A DNA stretch of 64,000 nucleotides from Ipomoea triloba. Taxonomy: Eukaryota > Streptophyta > Magnoliopsida > Solanales > Convolvulaceae. The notes under the pieces are model-generated. The model was given only the letters and a program-made list of their open reading frames with translations. It was not told the origin of the DNA and did no database searches. A program made the position numbers and the translations under genes. Location: contig NC_044921.1 of the NCBI RefSeq assembly GCF_003576645.1, positions 25,975,203 through 26,039,202 on the forward strand, written 5' to 3'. Shown here one piece after another: positions 25,364 through 36,531 of this stretch (position 1 is the stretch's first letter; every line of letters begins with the position of its first letter).

Positions 25364-26796
25364 AATATATTAATAGTTTAGTACATAATTATCTAAACCT
25401 GCCAATCATATCAGAAATATCTGTCGAACTGTTTCATGAAATATAAGCCATTGATTTTGGGATATTAAATTGTCATGTCTATTTATATCGTGTTTGACCA
25501 CTCCTTCCAATTTGCAGAGAGAATTACTTGGCCTGAAGAGTGGACAAAGGGACAGCAGTGTGAAGGCCACATGGGTCAAAGTGTTACATAAGATATTGGG
25601 CCAATATGTCGGCCCAACTTGAAATCGATGTGTCCACTCCAACCGACTGGGCCTTAACTGTCCATGGCCCATGATTGGTGACCTATGAAAGTGACTAAAC
25701 ACTCGAATTACTCAAATCCTATCTGGAACTCTTATAATCACAACATAAATCGTGTTAGTTTTAAGTTTGTTATGCCACGATCTATAACTTTTTAATATGT
25801 AAGCTAAGAGTTGGTTCGCCGACATTATAATTATATTAACAGAATTCACTATTGTGTTACCGATATTTCAGTAAATCGAAAACAACATGAATGGTCACCC
25901 CACGAACAGGTTTTCAACCCGACATCTGTACTCAGTGACTGTATTAGGGTTGCAAGGACAAACACGGTACAAGTTATGAGACCGTCAGATCTAGTAAAAT
26001 ATGCGTGTTACTACACCCGAACTGACCCGACGTCCACCCTCCGTGCATAAATAATTGCACATTTTGAACGGATAACATCGGTAGAGTGTGGGGATGGGTT
26101 GGGGCCTAGGGGGGCGAGGGGGAGGGGTATCTGAATTGCCCGACACAGTTACAAGGCAACATAGACGGACCTAAATGCAAGTTGATATATAGGATTAGGG
26201 TGTGGGCCCCAATCATCACAATAATGGGTTTACATTTGAAGAATTGTGTGGGGCCCACGGGGTAGGGAGTAGTAGGGGGGTGGGGGGAAGAGTTGGTGGC
26301 ATTTGAAAAGGACTTCCAATAATCACCACACACCCCGGGGGAGTATCACCATATCTTTTCTAATCTTCAAGGATTGAGATAGATGAGAGGGAGACACCAT
26401 ATATGTTGTAAGATATATAGATGCACTCAACTTGTATCATAACCAAACCACCTTAGCTTATCATCAAACTATCACGACAACATGTCTACTCCTATGTACG
26501 CGTGTGTTCCTTCGTGTTCGGTCCATTTTGTTATTCTTTTGGTAAAGATCGAGAATTTAAATCTTACAACTGTCCAATTATTACAATTCCCTAGTTATTT
26601 AACACTCATGCAATGGGCACAACTGTTTTTCACGCGCTTAGTAACTGGTATTGAGTCTTCAACTAGATGTAACGACCCATTGCAGGCACAACAGACTTGA
26701 TACTCTAAACAAGAGCGTCTCGAATATCTACACATATAAACATAAACTAAAATCAAACCTAATATTTCAATTGCCAAGCACATTGTGCTCAAATGA

Positions 26797-26890
26797 CATG
26801 TAGTGACTTTCTCATATGAGAGGTCATAAGATCGAGTATCAGTGAATGTGATATTGATTCTTTGTGCTTCAATAAGTTGGGAAGGTTTAG
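26797..26890 (+). repeat. tRNA-derived SINE fragment, family A
   Basis: Shares the body GTGATATTGATTCTTTGTGC with the copy at 42785-42907. The head is degraded; a B-box-like AGATCGAGTATC is present. Confidence 0.45.
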
Positions 26891-28499
26891 AAATGAACAG
26901 ATACTACAATGTAATAGGGTCAGTTGTATTATTAAAAAAACTAATATCCCAATTAATTATCTTAAGTAATTATAAACTTTTAAAACTGAACTGAACGTGC
27001 ACTCTTTAAGTATCATTATATTATATGTATTTGTGCACATGCATGTATATATTTCTCTCGTGATAATATTGTGGTAGTAAGAAATACGAAACATTGTGTG
27101 CAAATATAGTGTACTGTCCAATAAAAAGTAAAACATTTTTAATGCTAATAAAATATGATTGAATATGAACATTTAATTAAGGTTTGAAAAGTCAAATGAT
27201 ATTTAATTGCATATAATTAAAACCAAAAAAAATTGTGGTGATCTATATAGTAGGCCGGAGAGGGAAAATAATAAAAGATGTGGACAAGTACCAGAAGGCC
27301 TAATCATAGAGTCCCCACAAGAGAGCAACGTGCATGTGAATGTGCCCTCTCTCATAATTCACATTCATTTCAATTCAACCATCTTCTCCTTCAACAAATA
27401 TCATCGCATTTCGGACATAATGCGAGATTTATTCAGTGACTCAACAGATATGGTCAAATAGTATTAGTGTGTACAAGGTGTTTGTCCATTTTTGGGATAA
27501 TCCCAACACTACCACTGTTAAGGTTCGAATATTGGTCTGTTCTTCAAAATATTGTCTACTAAATCAGTGAGCTAAGTCCGTGTGGGCTTATTCAGTACAC
27601 ATTCTTAAATTGTGGTTGCATGTTCACTTATTAATTGCAGGCATCTCTATAGGTTGTTGTGACACACGGGTGATTTAATAAATCTCTTTGTTCAGAGTTT
27701 TAAGACAGGAACATATAGGGATCGCAAGATTGGAATGCAATCCTTAAGAAATATCACACTGTTATTTGCTACTTTGATATATTATGGAGTTTACCATACA
27801 CGTAGAGTTTCTGGTGTTGAGTTGTTTTTATGAGTTTTTACAACGTAACTTCATGTTCATTCATGTATACACATATATATACATACAACATAGTTACATA
27901 CATCTATTTAGCTACCCAAGTCTGTCCCAACGTACAACAACGTTGTTGTATTCTCGGGTACTTAATTGTACCCATTTGGTCATGTGATTTGCCTTAGATA
28001 TGCTTAATAATCTAATCTCAAATTTAAGGACGTTACCCATTTGGTGCTTGGTTGTCTAACAACAACTCAATCTAAGACCTCATCACATGTTAGGGTGGAG
28101 TTGATGCTCCCATCTACCATTAAACTCTCCAACAATACAACAAAAACAATCACCTCAAATATAATCGTTGTCAAAACAGGTTCAGCCCTATTCGGGTGTA
28201 ACAAGGACAGAACTCGCCTTCCAAGATAATAATCATCTTTCACATACCCCGCCATTCATTCAGAAGAAAAAAAAAATGGCTTGAAAACAGACATGTCGAA
28301 TCATGCAATCCCGATCTCGTTGCCACAAATCTTTCTCGTTCTTTATAGTCTTATAAAATAATTGAAATTAATTACAAAATTAAAACATTTTTGCAATTTA
28401 ATATTGCTAGATTATTAGCATGCAAATAAAATGCACCTATGGGTATCATGTGAACTGCATGCCCTATAGGCTATAGTCGCATTCAGGGTCGCTGTACGG

Positions 28500-28516
28500 C
28501 GGCCGGCCGGCCGGCC
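28500..28516. repeat. GGCC microsatellite
   Basis: Four tandem GGCC units within AT-rich DNA. Confidence 0.85.
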
Positions 28517-30886
28517 AATTTGTGCGAAATACAATTCGTCAGTTGGCCGCCGGTGACGTATAACTACTGGTTTTTGAGGTGGGAAAACTGTTGTTTAAAT
28601 TAGTGCCGTCCAAAAGACTTTGGCAACCACAAATCACAACATATATAATTTCTTTTACCCAATTCAATAGATCGAGACTTGTAGTTGTGAATTTTGAAGC
28701 CTTTTGATTTGACATTTCACATTCAATATGGTTTGACATTTTTGCTTCAATTGCCATTCATCTTTGCTTTGTATACTATGCATGCCCACTACCCACTAGC
28801 CATATAAGAGACAGGATCGGAATAATATAAAAATGTGTCAAATTTCAGTCAAAGAAGCAAGTTGCGTGGGTGTGTGGTTTCGAGTCATTACATAATACTA
28901 TAATTTATTTAATGTATATTTTTAAGTAATTATGGGCTAATTTTAAATTGTCATTCTCATTCAAAAAAAGTAAATACCTTTTGTTTTTTTTTTTTTGATA
29001 CGAAATACCTTCTGTTAGGAAGGAGCTTAAATGAATTATATACACAATATATATAATTCATAATATGATCCAAATTATTGTTAATTTTAAAGATATAGAT
29101 CATGATTAACTTAACTATTATTCAGTATATGATACAAACACATGACAGAAAATTTTGTAGAAGAAAAATATTTAAAAAAATTCAAGTTTTTAATCTAGTA
29201 AAGTAAGTTGATTTTTATTTTTAAATGGTTCATCAGTCTGTAATATAAAAAAAAATGTTGCATTGTATCTCAAGTACGTTTGTCAGTCCCACAACAATAT
29301 ATATTTTCTTGTTCAAGATCCATTATCAGAAATTCAAAACCGTTAGATAAATATGAATTGTCCATCTTTTTTTGAGTACTATTGACATGAACTGTCCATC
29401 TAACTAAGATGATTAATGACTAAAACATATGGTATACAATGCATATGGACAAAACAACACCAACAACGTAGGTAAGCACAAAACTTTAAAATTGTCAAAA
29501 GTAGAACTGGATTACTTAAACGTAACCCTTGTTTTGTAAGCCTAATTCTTCTAATCTGGTTGTTATGTAGTGTCATATGTCACTAAAATATGATAAATCT
29601 ATTACTTGGCATAGATGTTAGCGCATTAATTATTAAATAACGTAAATCTTGTATTTTTCTTTGGTTCCTGGTCTGTCTTTGTTCTTAATTTCTTGATCCT
29701 GTTTTCTCAACGTTTCTCCATTACCCTTTTTCCTCTGCAAGTGGTGGTGTTGGAGATAAGCATTTTGAGCTAAGCAAAATTAATGCTTGATGATGATCTT
29801 GTCGAAGATGTCGACAGCACAAAGCGCAATTAGCGTCGCATGAAACAATTAGGAATGGAACAGTTGGGGAATGTAATTGCTTTGCTTTGATTCATAATTT
29901 GTTGTCTAACATACGTACGGCAGATGCAACTAATTCATCATGCATGACAGCCATGGCGCCTCCCTCTGCAACTAATCGATAATGACAATACTCGCCTGCC
30001 CAATTCCAGCTGCCCATTTTAATCGGTTATTGTTGAATTATTATATATATGTAGTATATTACATGATGTTATAATAATAATTTAAGTAGATAAAGAATTT
30101 AATTAATACATTATAGTTTATAGTGGAATTATCTCAAAAGAAAATATGGGAATGCAACACATATATACGAAAGGAATTCTTTTTTGGGATGACGGGCCAT
30201 AACAAAAATAAAAATAAAAATGTGTGTGTCATGATTCATGAGTAAATTATGTTCATGTGTAATAACCACTAGATTGTTCATCATCACCCATCACCCATTT
30301 ATAACAAATGAGTGAAGTGAGAAAGAAAATTTTGAAATACATATTAATGCGTTAATTGGTAATGATTCTAACATATTTTGCAAACGTCATATAGCCATTA
30401 ACCCATGGAGTTAACTTTTAGACTCGAGAGACTATGTTCGTTGTCAAGACATCACTCCAATTATAAGACTCAAACTTACTTACTATGCAACGTGTACCGG
30501 AACCGGAAGTGGTTATATCTATTGCATACCTTGAATAAATATTAGTGAAATGTAATGAATCAAACTCAACTTATCTTGTGTCCAACACATGTTGCATTAA
30601 TTACTCAACATAACATTTTGCTGCGTACAAATTCTTTTCCTATTATTTCATTATCTTATTCAGCTATTTACTTTAATTATTCACATTAATATCGTCACAT
30701 ATACTAAACCATGTATTAATTGGTTATAAAATTAAAAAATCTTTTAAGTAAATAAATTTATCAATAAAAAAAATCAAGTCAGATGAATTTATTTTGTCCT
30801 AACCCGACGAGGGTGGATAATAATCAATTGTTATACCATGAACTGAAAATTATATATCTTCAATTAACACATTATGTACCTACAGT

Positions 30887-31104
30887 TAGTACTATCAAAT
30901 TAAAGCGGGTTGGTCGACCCCATCGCAGGTCTAATTTCTTGCGGAATTTTGCGGGCCAACCCGTTAGACCAGCGGGCTAAGATTCATACTACCCTAACCC
31001 CCGCTAGGCCCGCTCTTTCGCTGGTCATCTTTTTCTCCTAATCCATCCCACAGCGGAGCGGGTGCGGGCCAGCCTACGAGCTTCGGACCACTTTGACAGT
31101 ACTA
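30887..31104. mobile_element. hAT-like non-autonomous element 2
   Basis: The left end is TAGTACTATCAAATTAAAG and the reverse complement of the right end is TAGTACTGTCAAAGTGG. The interior is GC-rich. The right end matches the left end of the element at 22136, so the two are related copies in opposite orientation. No clean target duplication and no ORF. Confidence 0.55.
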
Positions 31105-31645
31105 ACTTGATAATTGCTAACATATAATATGATAGATAAATGCACAAAATTTATCAATTGTAATTATAGAATTTATCAATTACAGATACAGAATATGAAA
31201 TTTACAATGCAAGATAAATTCTGGTTTGTATAATTTGTCGATAATAATATCTAATCCGGGTTTCTCTTCCCACGGATCGTACGGTCATATCACGGTCTCC
31301 ACTGCCCCACGTACGTCCACTCTACCCTCACAAACAGGCCGCGAATAGACGTGACGTCGAGTGGGGTTGCTCCTGTAATTTCGCCATCACGTGGCTTTCG
31401 CAGTCATTTTGGCTGTCTTCCGAGGGCACTCTCGTCATATCCCCTCTTTGATTTTTTTGTTTTTTGTCGCAAAATATTTCAGGTATACAATACAAGTAGT
31501 TTGGAGAACTAGAAAGATTTGGAAAGGGATATTTGTCACACTGCTCTTCTCAGTTCTCATCTCACCTCATCTCCTCAATCGCCGCCGTTCGCCGGAAAAT
31601 TTCATTGCGATTTCTCGGCCGTGAGGTTTGTTTGTTTTTTTCGAT
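31105..31645 (+). promoter_or_regulatory. Upstream region of the Dof gene
   Basis: Contains the likely promoter and leader. A GC-richer part from 31255 holds ACGT-core words (GTACGTCC, CACGTGGC at about 31388). A TATACAATA word at about 31482 is a candidate TATA box. No upstream exon detected. Confidence 0.4.
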
Positions 31646-32557
31646 ATGCAAGATATTCATTCGATTGGCGGTGGAGGAGGAGGGCGGTTGTTTGGCGGCG
31701 GCGGCGATAGGCGGCTCCGGCCGAACCAGCATCACAACCTGCCGGCGTTGAAGTGCCCCCGATGCGACTCGCTCAACACCAAATTTTGCTATTACAATAA
31801 CTACAACCTCTCGCAGCCGCGTCACTTCTGTAAGAGCTGCCGGAGGTACTGGACCAAAGGCGGCGTCCTCCGTAACGTCCCCGTCGGCGGCGGCTGCCGG
31901 AAAAGCAAGCGATCTAAACCTAAATCGACCGCTTCTGCTTCGGCTTCTACGCCTGCCGACGCTTCGCAGGAGTGCAAATCGAATTCTCATTCCAGTAGCG
32001 AGAGCTCGAGCCTCACCGGCGCCGGAACCGCCTCCGCCGCCGCCGAAGTCGCGTCGACGAGTACTGCAACGAATTTAGCGTCGAATTTAGTAAATTACTC
32101 GGACTCCGCCGCCTTCTTCATTCCTCCGAGCTCAAGCCCTAGCTTCGATCAGCCGCTTCTAGATCATTCCTCTAACGACCATATCTTCCAGGATATTGGA
32201 ACCTTCTCGAACATGATCACTCCCTCCAACGAACCCTCCCTATTAGGGTTCGCCAATATGGCCGACATTTCCCCGACGTTCCAGATTCAACAGAGCCAGC
32301 CAGGGCAGGACGCTCACTGGCCGCAACCGGAAAAGATAGCCGATCAGAATTTCAATCCGCCGGAGATCACGGCGGCAGGGTTTTTAGATCAGACGTCTCA
32401 GATTGATTTCCCCAGCTTGAACCAGCAACAGAGCAGGGAAACCAACGCCGCCCTTCCTCCACTGGATTGGCAACCCGGCGGCGGCGGAGATCAAGAGCTC
32501 TTTGATCTCCCCGGAGCCGTCGATCAATCATACTGGAATCAAACACAGTGGGGTTGA
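31646..32557 (+). CDS. Dof zinc-finger factor, Dof5.4/OBP4-like
   Basis: Plant-specific nuclear transcription factor that binds AAAG cores through one C2C2 zinc finger. The 303-aa product is intronless. It starts MQDIHSIGG, as does Arabidopsis Dof5.4/OBP4 as I recall it, followed by a glycine-rich run. The Dof finger uses C36, C39, C61 and C64 (C-x2-C-x21-C-x2-C), then [19 protein letters not shown] and a basic [14 protein letters not shown] serine patch and a C-terminal LDW...GGDQELFDL...YWNQTQW block also fit the OBP4 group. The start ATG at 31646 is used; the ORF stays open six codons upstream but without an ATG. High GC relative to its flanks is normal for this family. Confidence 0.93.
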   Translation: MQDIHSIGGGGGGRLFGGGGDRRLRPNQHHNLPALKCPRCDSLNTKFCYYNNYNLSQPRHFCKSCRRYWTKGGVLRNVPVGGGCRKSKRSKPKSTASASASTPADASQECKSNSHSSSESSSLTGAGTASAAAEVASTSTATNLASNLVNYSDSAAFFIPPSSSPSFDQPLLDHSSNDHIFQDIGTFSNMITPSNEPSLLGFANMADISPTFQIQQSQPGQDAHWPQPEKIADQNFNPPEITAAGFLDQTSQIDFPSLNQQQSRETNAALPPLDWQPGGGGDQELFDLPGAVDQSYWNQTQWG

Positions 32558-33987
32558 AAATTCACCATCCTCCCTGAATTTTACCTCCCTTAATCTCCAG
32601 AAATTTTTAACTCTCCACAAATTCAGATTAAAAAAAAAAAAAAAGGGATGAGGAATATTGTAAGGATTGCTGCTCTGATATGTAAATTCAGTTTTATAAT
32701 TTTCATTTTTTTTTTATTAATGAGGTGAGATTTGGTTGAGATTATTATGTAATTTCTTTCTATATATTCTCAATTATATATATATGCAACTGACCTTCAT
32801 GTTTTGTTACATAATCTTTTGAAACTATATCACATTTTTTTATTGCTACTTCATGATTAGTCAATGTAACTTGTTAATAGATGTTTGATTTTTATCTTGA
32901 TAATTTTGATTTGAATTCAAATCAACTATTTTTTTTATGTTTATGTGATCATATTAGTTGTTTTTAAATGAATATTTGACTTTACGGGTGTAAGGACAGT
33001 GTTTGCGTGTCATATAGTTCACGCAAAATGTGCAATGTTAACTATAGTACCTCTATGAGTTGAGCATGCTAGAGAGGTAATTGCGACAGATTATGTAACG
33101 TTATTATATTACATGCAAGTTGAGCATGATAGATAGGTAAGTTATGAGGTATATCTCGATCTATATAATATTATCTAAGTGCTTATATGCAACGTTATAA
33201 TTTGGTTTGATATATAATTATAATGTTCACAAGAGTTTTTATTACATTTTTTATTTGAATTGACAAGCTATAAATAATTTACTAAAAAGTAATTTTCATT
33301 TAAAATGTATTTTTTAATAGTGATTGTGAGTTTTCTGATAAATTTACGGAGAGAAAGTCACGTGGTAGGTTGGTGCGGGTGGGGACGACATGCAATTGGT
33401 GGGAAGGGAGGGGATGGAAGCGTGAGTCCACGTGGCTGGAGGAGAAGAGTTGGGGTACGTGGACCGATGTGATTGATCGAGAGTGAGGGTCCAGTGAGTC
33501 GGTTTGTCTTGTAGGAGTACAGTATCAGCAATATGTTTATCTGACAAACAAACGAGTGAGAGTGGGATGCGACTTGGATGTGAGCCATGATGTGATGAAT
33601 GTGACGTAGACAATTTTCATATTATTACTTCATTTTCTTCATTCCTATATTACCAAATATTATTACTTTAATTTTCTCTAACTATATAAATTAAAAATGA
33701 ATATCTTTAAAAGAGTGTGCCAATTTCTCTCTAGACTTTTTCAAGTAAAAGTCAAATTCTATAAGTATGATGTGCGTTATATATGAATTAGTCTTACCAA
33801 GATACCAATTTTATATGCCAAAAAATTAGCAATAAGTCCTTGGCAAAGGAAGTTATAGTGTTGATTTAATAATCACAAGGTTTCAAGTTTAATTTTTGAT
33901 GATAAATTATTTTGTGGACCTTAACCCACATTGCAAGGTGGATCTGATCGAAAATACACCATTTTCATGCTTAATGTTTAACGCAAA
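32558..33987. other. Intergenic DNA, no gene seen
   Basis: 3' UTR of the Dof gene followed by AT-rich sequence. The minus-strand ORFs at 33344-33613 lack splice partners and known domains. Confidence 0.55.
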
Positions 33988-34149
33988 TTATACTGTGGAC
34001 CGCGACATCAAAACGACGTCGTTTTGATTAATGAAAACATACGGATGAAACAGTCTCCGTTCTGTGCAACTGCAGTTTCCTTTTAACACAACTGCAGTAT
34101 CAGTTCAACACAACTGCAGTATCAATCATGACCATAGTCTACGGTATAA
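33988..34149. mobile_element. Small TIR element with ACGT palindrome
   Basis: The left end TTATACTGTGGACCGCG and the reverse complement of the right end TTATACCGTAGACTATG are imperfect inverted repeats. Just inside the left end is a perfect 22-bp palindrome (34007-34028) centred on AACGACGTCGTT. A CAACTGCAGTATCA word repeats within. The same end sequence and palindrome mark the larger element at 57980-58715, so this is probably a short relative. Confidence 0.5.
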
Positions 34150-34347
34150 CAATTGATGTTTATATTGTGAACATTCAGTATGTAAATTGTGATGCGTGCA
34201 TCATGGTATAACTATTTGTTGTATTGACTATGGGTGATATTTATTGTATATGCTATGCAATTTATAGGTCCAATCTATAAATACATATATTGCAGGCCAT
34301 ATTTACATAAAAAACGTTTGGGCCAATAAACAAAATCCTTGCAGGGC

Positions 34348-35348
34348 TCAACATTTGCAGAAGCCCAAACAGTTCTTCCATCGTCTTCTCTTCTTCAAGA
34401 ACCTGGAATCGCAGGGTGCCATCTTTGCAGGGCTAGAATGGAATTCTGACGCTAATCTGTTTAAGACCCAGAAACAAAAGCAATAGAGTTGAGCCATAAA
34501 ACATGGATGAAGATGGGGAAATGGAAGGGGTTATTAGGAAAGATGACTTGCATGGGGAAAGCAAAAGATTGGGTGCTGGTTGTGCTGCTTGATCTGATTG
34601 AAATGCAGTCGCAGGATGGGATTATCAGATGAGTTTCTTCTGCTGCAGATGATGGATTGGACGATGATGAGTTCTCTGCGTTTTGAATGGCGAATAGTGT
34701 TGCCAGGCTCACTTGCACAGCTTTGGTCTCATCATCATCTTCCTCGGTTTTCACATTTGGTTTCTGAGAGGAGGCGACTAAACTTATAGTTGAACTATTC
34801 AATGAGTTAAAGAATCATGTTCTTCTTCAATGTCATATAAACTAAGCATAGATTAAACATCTATAACCTCTAGAAACAAGAATCGAGCATGGGTTTTTTG
34901 GGGTGAGAATTCAACCTTTTAAGAGAAGAATTGAGTCAAGGGAAGGAAAACCCAACCCAAATTAATTAAACGATTTACTTAATAACCACATTATTTCAAA
35001 TTTAACTCCTAGTTAGAGTGGCTTAGCTTATTGGTTTGTTGGTTTGAGTTGGTTAATTCTGATCAATTTAAGTTGGTTTATGATCAGACAATCACAGCAA
35101 AGTTGATTAAACTACTTGATAACCATAAGATTTCAACTTAGACTTTTAGTGAGAGCGGCTTAATTATTGGTCTTTTTGATTTGAACCAGTGTAATCTAAA
35201 TTGATTTATCTGATTTTTTACTGACTAAGGTTATAAGGGGAAGTTTACCTGTACAGATCATCGAGTAGTAGTTGCAGATTTTTCTCGCCAAAAAAAAATT
35301 GAGGAGAGAATTTACCTGAGTAGAACCAGAATGTGTTTCACCTTCCAT
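34348..35348 (-). CDS. Small FAFP(I/V)L-motif protein, paralogue 1
   Basis: Function unknown. Proposed exons on the minus strand: 35348-35316, 34763-34552, 34456-34348; 354 nt, 117 aa. The product has an acidic patch (KTEEDDDETK), a serine/threonine-rich middle, then SFAFPIL, a SSPAKM block, and a basic C-terminus rich in Lys, Arg and Cys ending NCLGFCKC. It shares the FAFP-L-x-x-E-x-x-(G/S)SP pattern and a phase-2 intron inside FAFP(I/V) with the gene at 39835-40544, so the two are paralogues. I recall this C-terminus from plant proteins annotated as gar2-related; that label is uncertain. The second intron starts GCAAGT at 34551 (GC-AG). Exon 1 is the least certain part; the frame stays open upstream of the ATG, so the real start may lie further out. 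Confidence 0.65.
34975..35265. repeat. Dispersed repeat, two tandem partial copies
   Basis: Within intron 1 of the preceding gene. Two related stretches, each with a TGATAACCA-type start and a GAGTGGCTTA / GAGCGGCTTA core, lie about 125 bp apart. Relatives occur near 15120, 15780, 16570, 33860, 49520 and 60320, so this is a dispersed family in this genome. Its class is not clear. Confidence 0.45.
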
Positions 35349-36531
35349 TGATGATGAATGATGAGAGCTGCAGTTTTCAAGAACACCCAGACTGCATTCA
35401 CAACGCCGCTTCTGCTACAACAGAAATAATGGAACAAAGAAACAACATTCTTAATCCCAGAAATATATACAGAAAACCCTCACATATATGATCAATTGGT
35501 ATTCAATATGAAAGGCAGTCTCCATTACAAGTCCTAACTGTTAGTTGTTGACAAAACTATTTCCATTTCCAGCATATAAGCATCCAAAGAAAGAAACACA
35601 AGTCCTATCTGTTTCATCTGCCATGGCAGATCCCTCATTTAAGTAATGCTGTAAACATGGATGGGCTAACAATCATAAATCATGATATATATGCCTCATT
35701 TCACTAAAAAATATTGATGAACCAATTGGAGAAGTTACCTTTTATGTTCAAGAATTGATTTCACAACCTGCAAAAACCAGCAACATTAAATATATTGGCA
35801 AAGTTGATGGGAGAAAACAATAGTATTAATAGACAGAAGCTTATTTGCCAATGTTTGGATGTAACACAAAACCTTATTAGTGAATCTTTGGATGTGAAAC
35901 TTCACTTTATGGCAAAGAATAAAGTAAATTCTTACTTTTCTCTTGCTAAGAATTGTTAGATTACCAGGCTCAAATACTCAACTAAAATGTCGACAAGAAT
36001 AAATTTTATCACATTTTTATATTAAGAATTATGTTTTATTTATTTGATCAATTATTTCAGGTCAATATATATTATGTGTGTGCAGATTATCGTGAATCAT
36101 TGGTCAGACAATTGATTAATTTACTTCATTGTAATTTTTTTGAGACTTAAATTATAAAATATGTAAACTTACAGTTACTATGTAAAACAATAAATAAATT
36201 ACACTTTATGATACCGTTTCAAATCAATAAGGTTAATACTGCCACTCAAAATCAACAGCCTTAACTACTTTGGTTGGGTGGCCCACAAAACATATTTTGA
36301 CGTTGTTTCTCGAAGCCGGCTGGTAGCGGTGGGCCAGGGTACGAGATAAATAATAACGGAATTAGTGCTAAATGAAGGGGTAATTTAGTCCAAGCGAAAA
36401 TTTGCCTCTTTCCTTTTTCGCTGTAACGTAAACTGCAAAATTTGGATTTCAATTTTTTGCAGTTTTTAAAATCGGAAAGACTTTACTCTCTCAGTTCAGA
36501 GCTGTGAAGTCTTGCCGGAATCGAATCCACG
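35349..36531. other. Divergent promoter region
   Basis: Lies between the minus-strand FAFP gene and MPB2C on the plus strand. A short splice-bordered segment at about 35740-35768 could be a leader exon of the minus gene. The rest shows no coding potential. Confidence 0.4.

Larger units (their letters stand above)
24781..30886. other. Gene-poor intergenic region
   Basis: Six kilobases with no supportable gene. It contains two tRNA-derived SINE-like copies (about 25219-25363 and 26797-26890), a GGCC microsatellite at 28500-28516, and AT-rich filler. ORFs here are short, unlinked by splice sites, and match nothing I know. Confidence 0.6.

Noticed and set aside
31628..31645. Six-codon N-terminal extension of the Dof protein
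   Set aside because: It has no ATG; MQDIH at 31646 matches the family start.
31562..31990. 142-codon ORF antisense to the Dof gene
   Set aside because: Shadow of the GC-rich, Dof-coding strand; Arg/Ala-rich with no domain.
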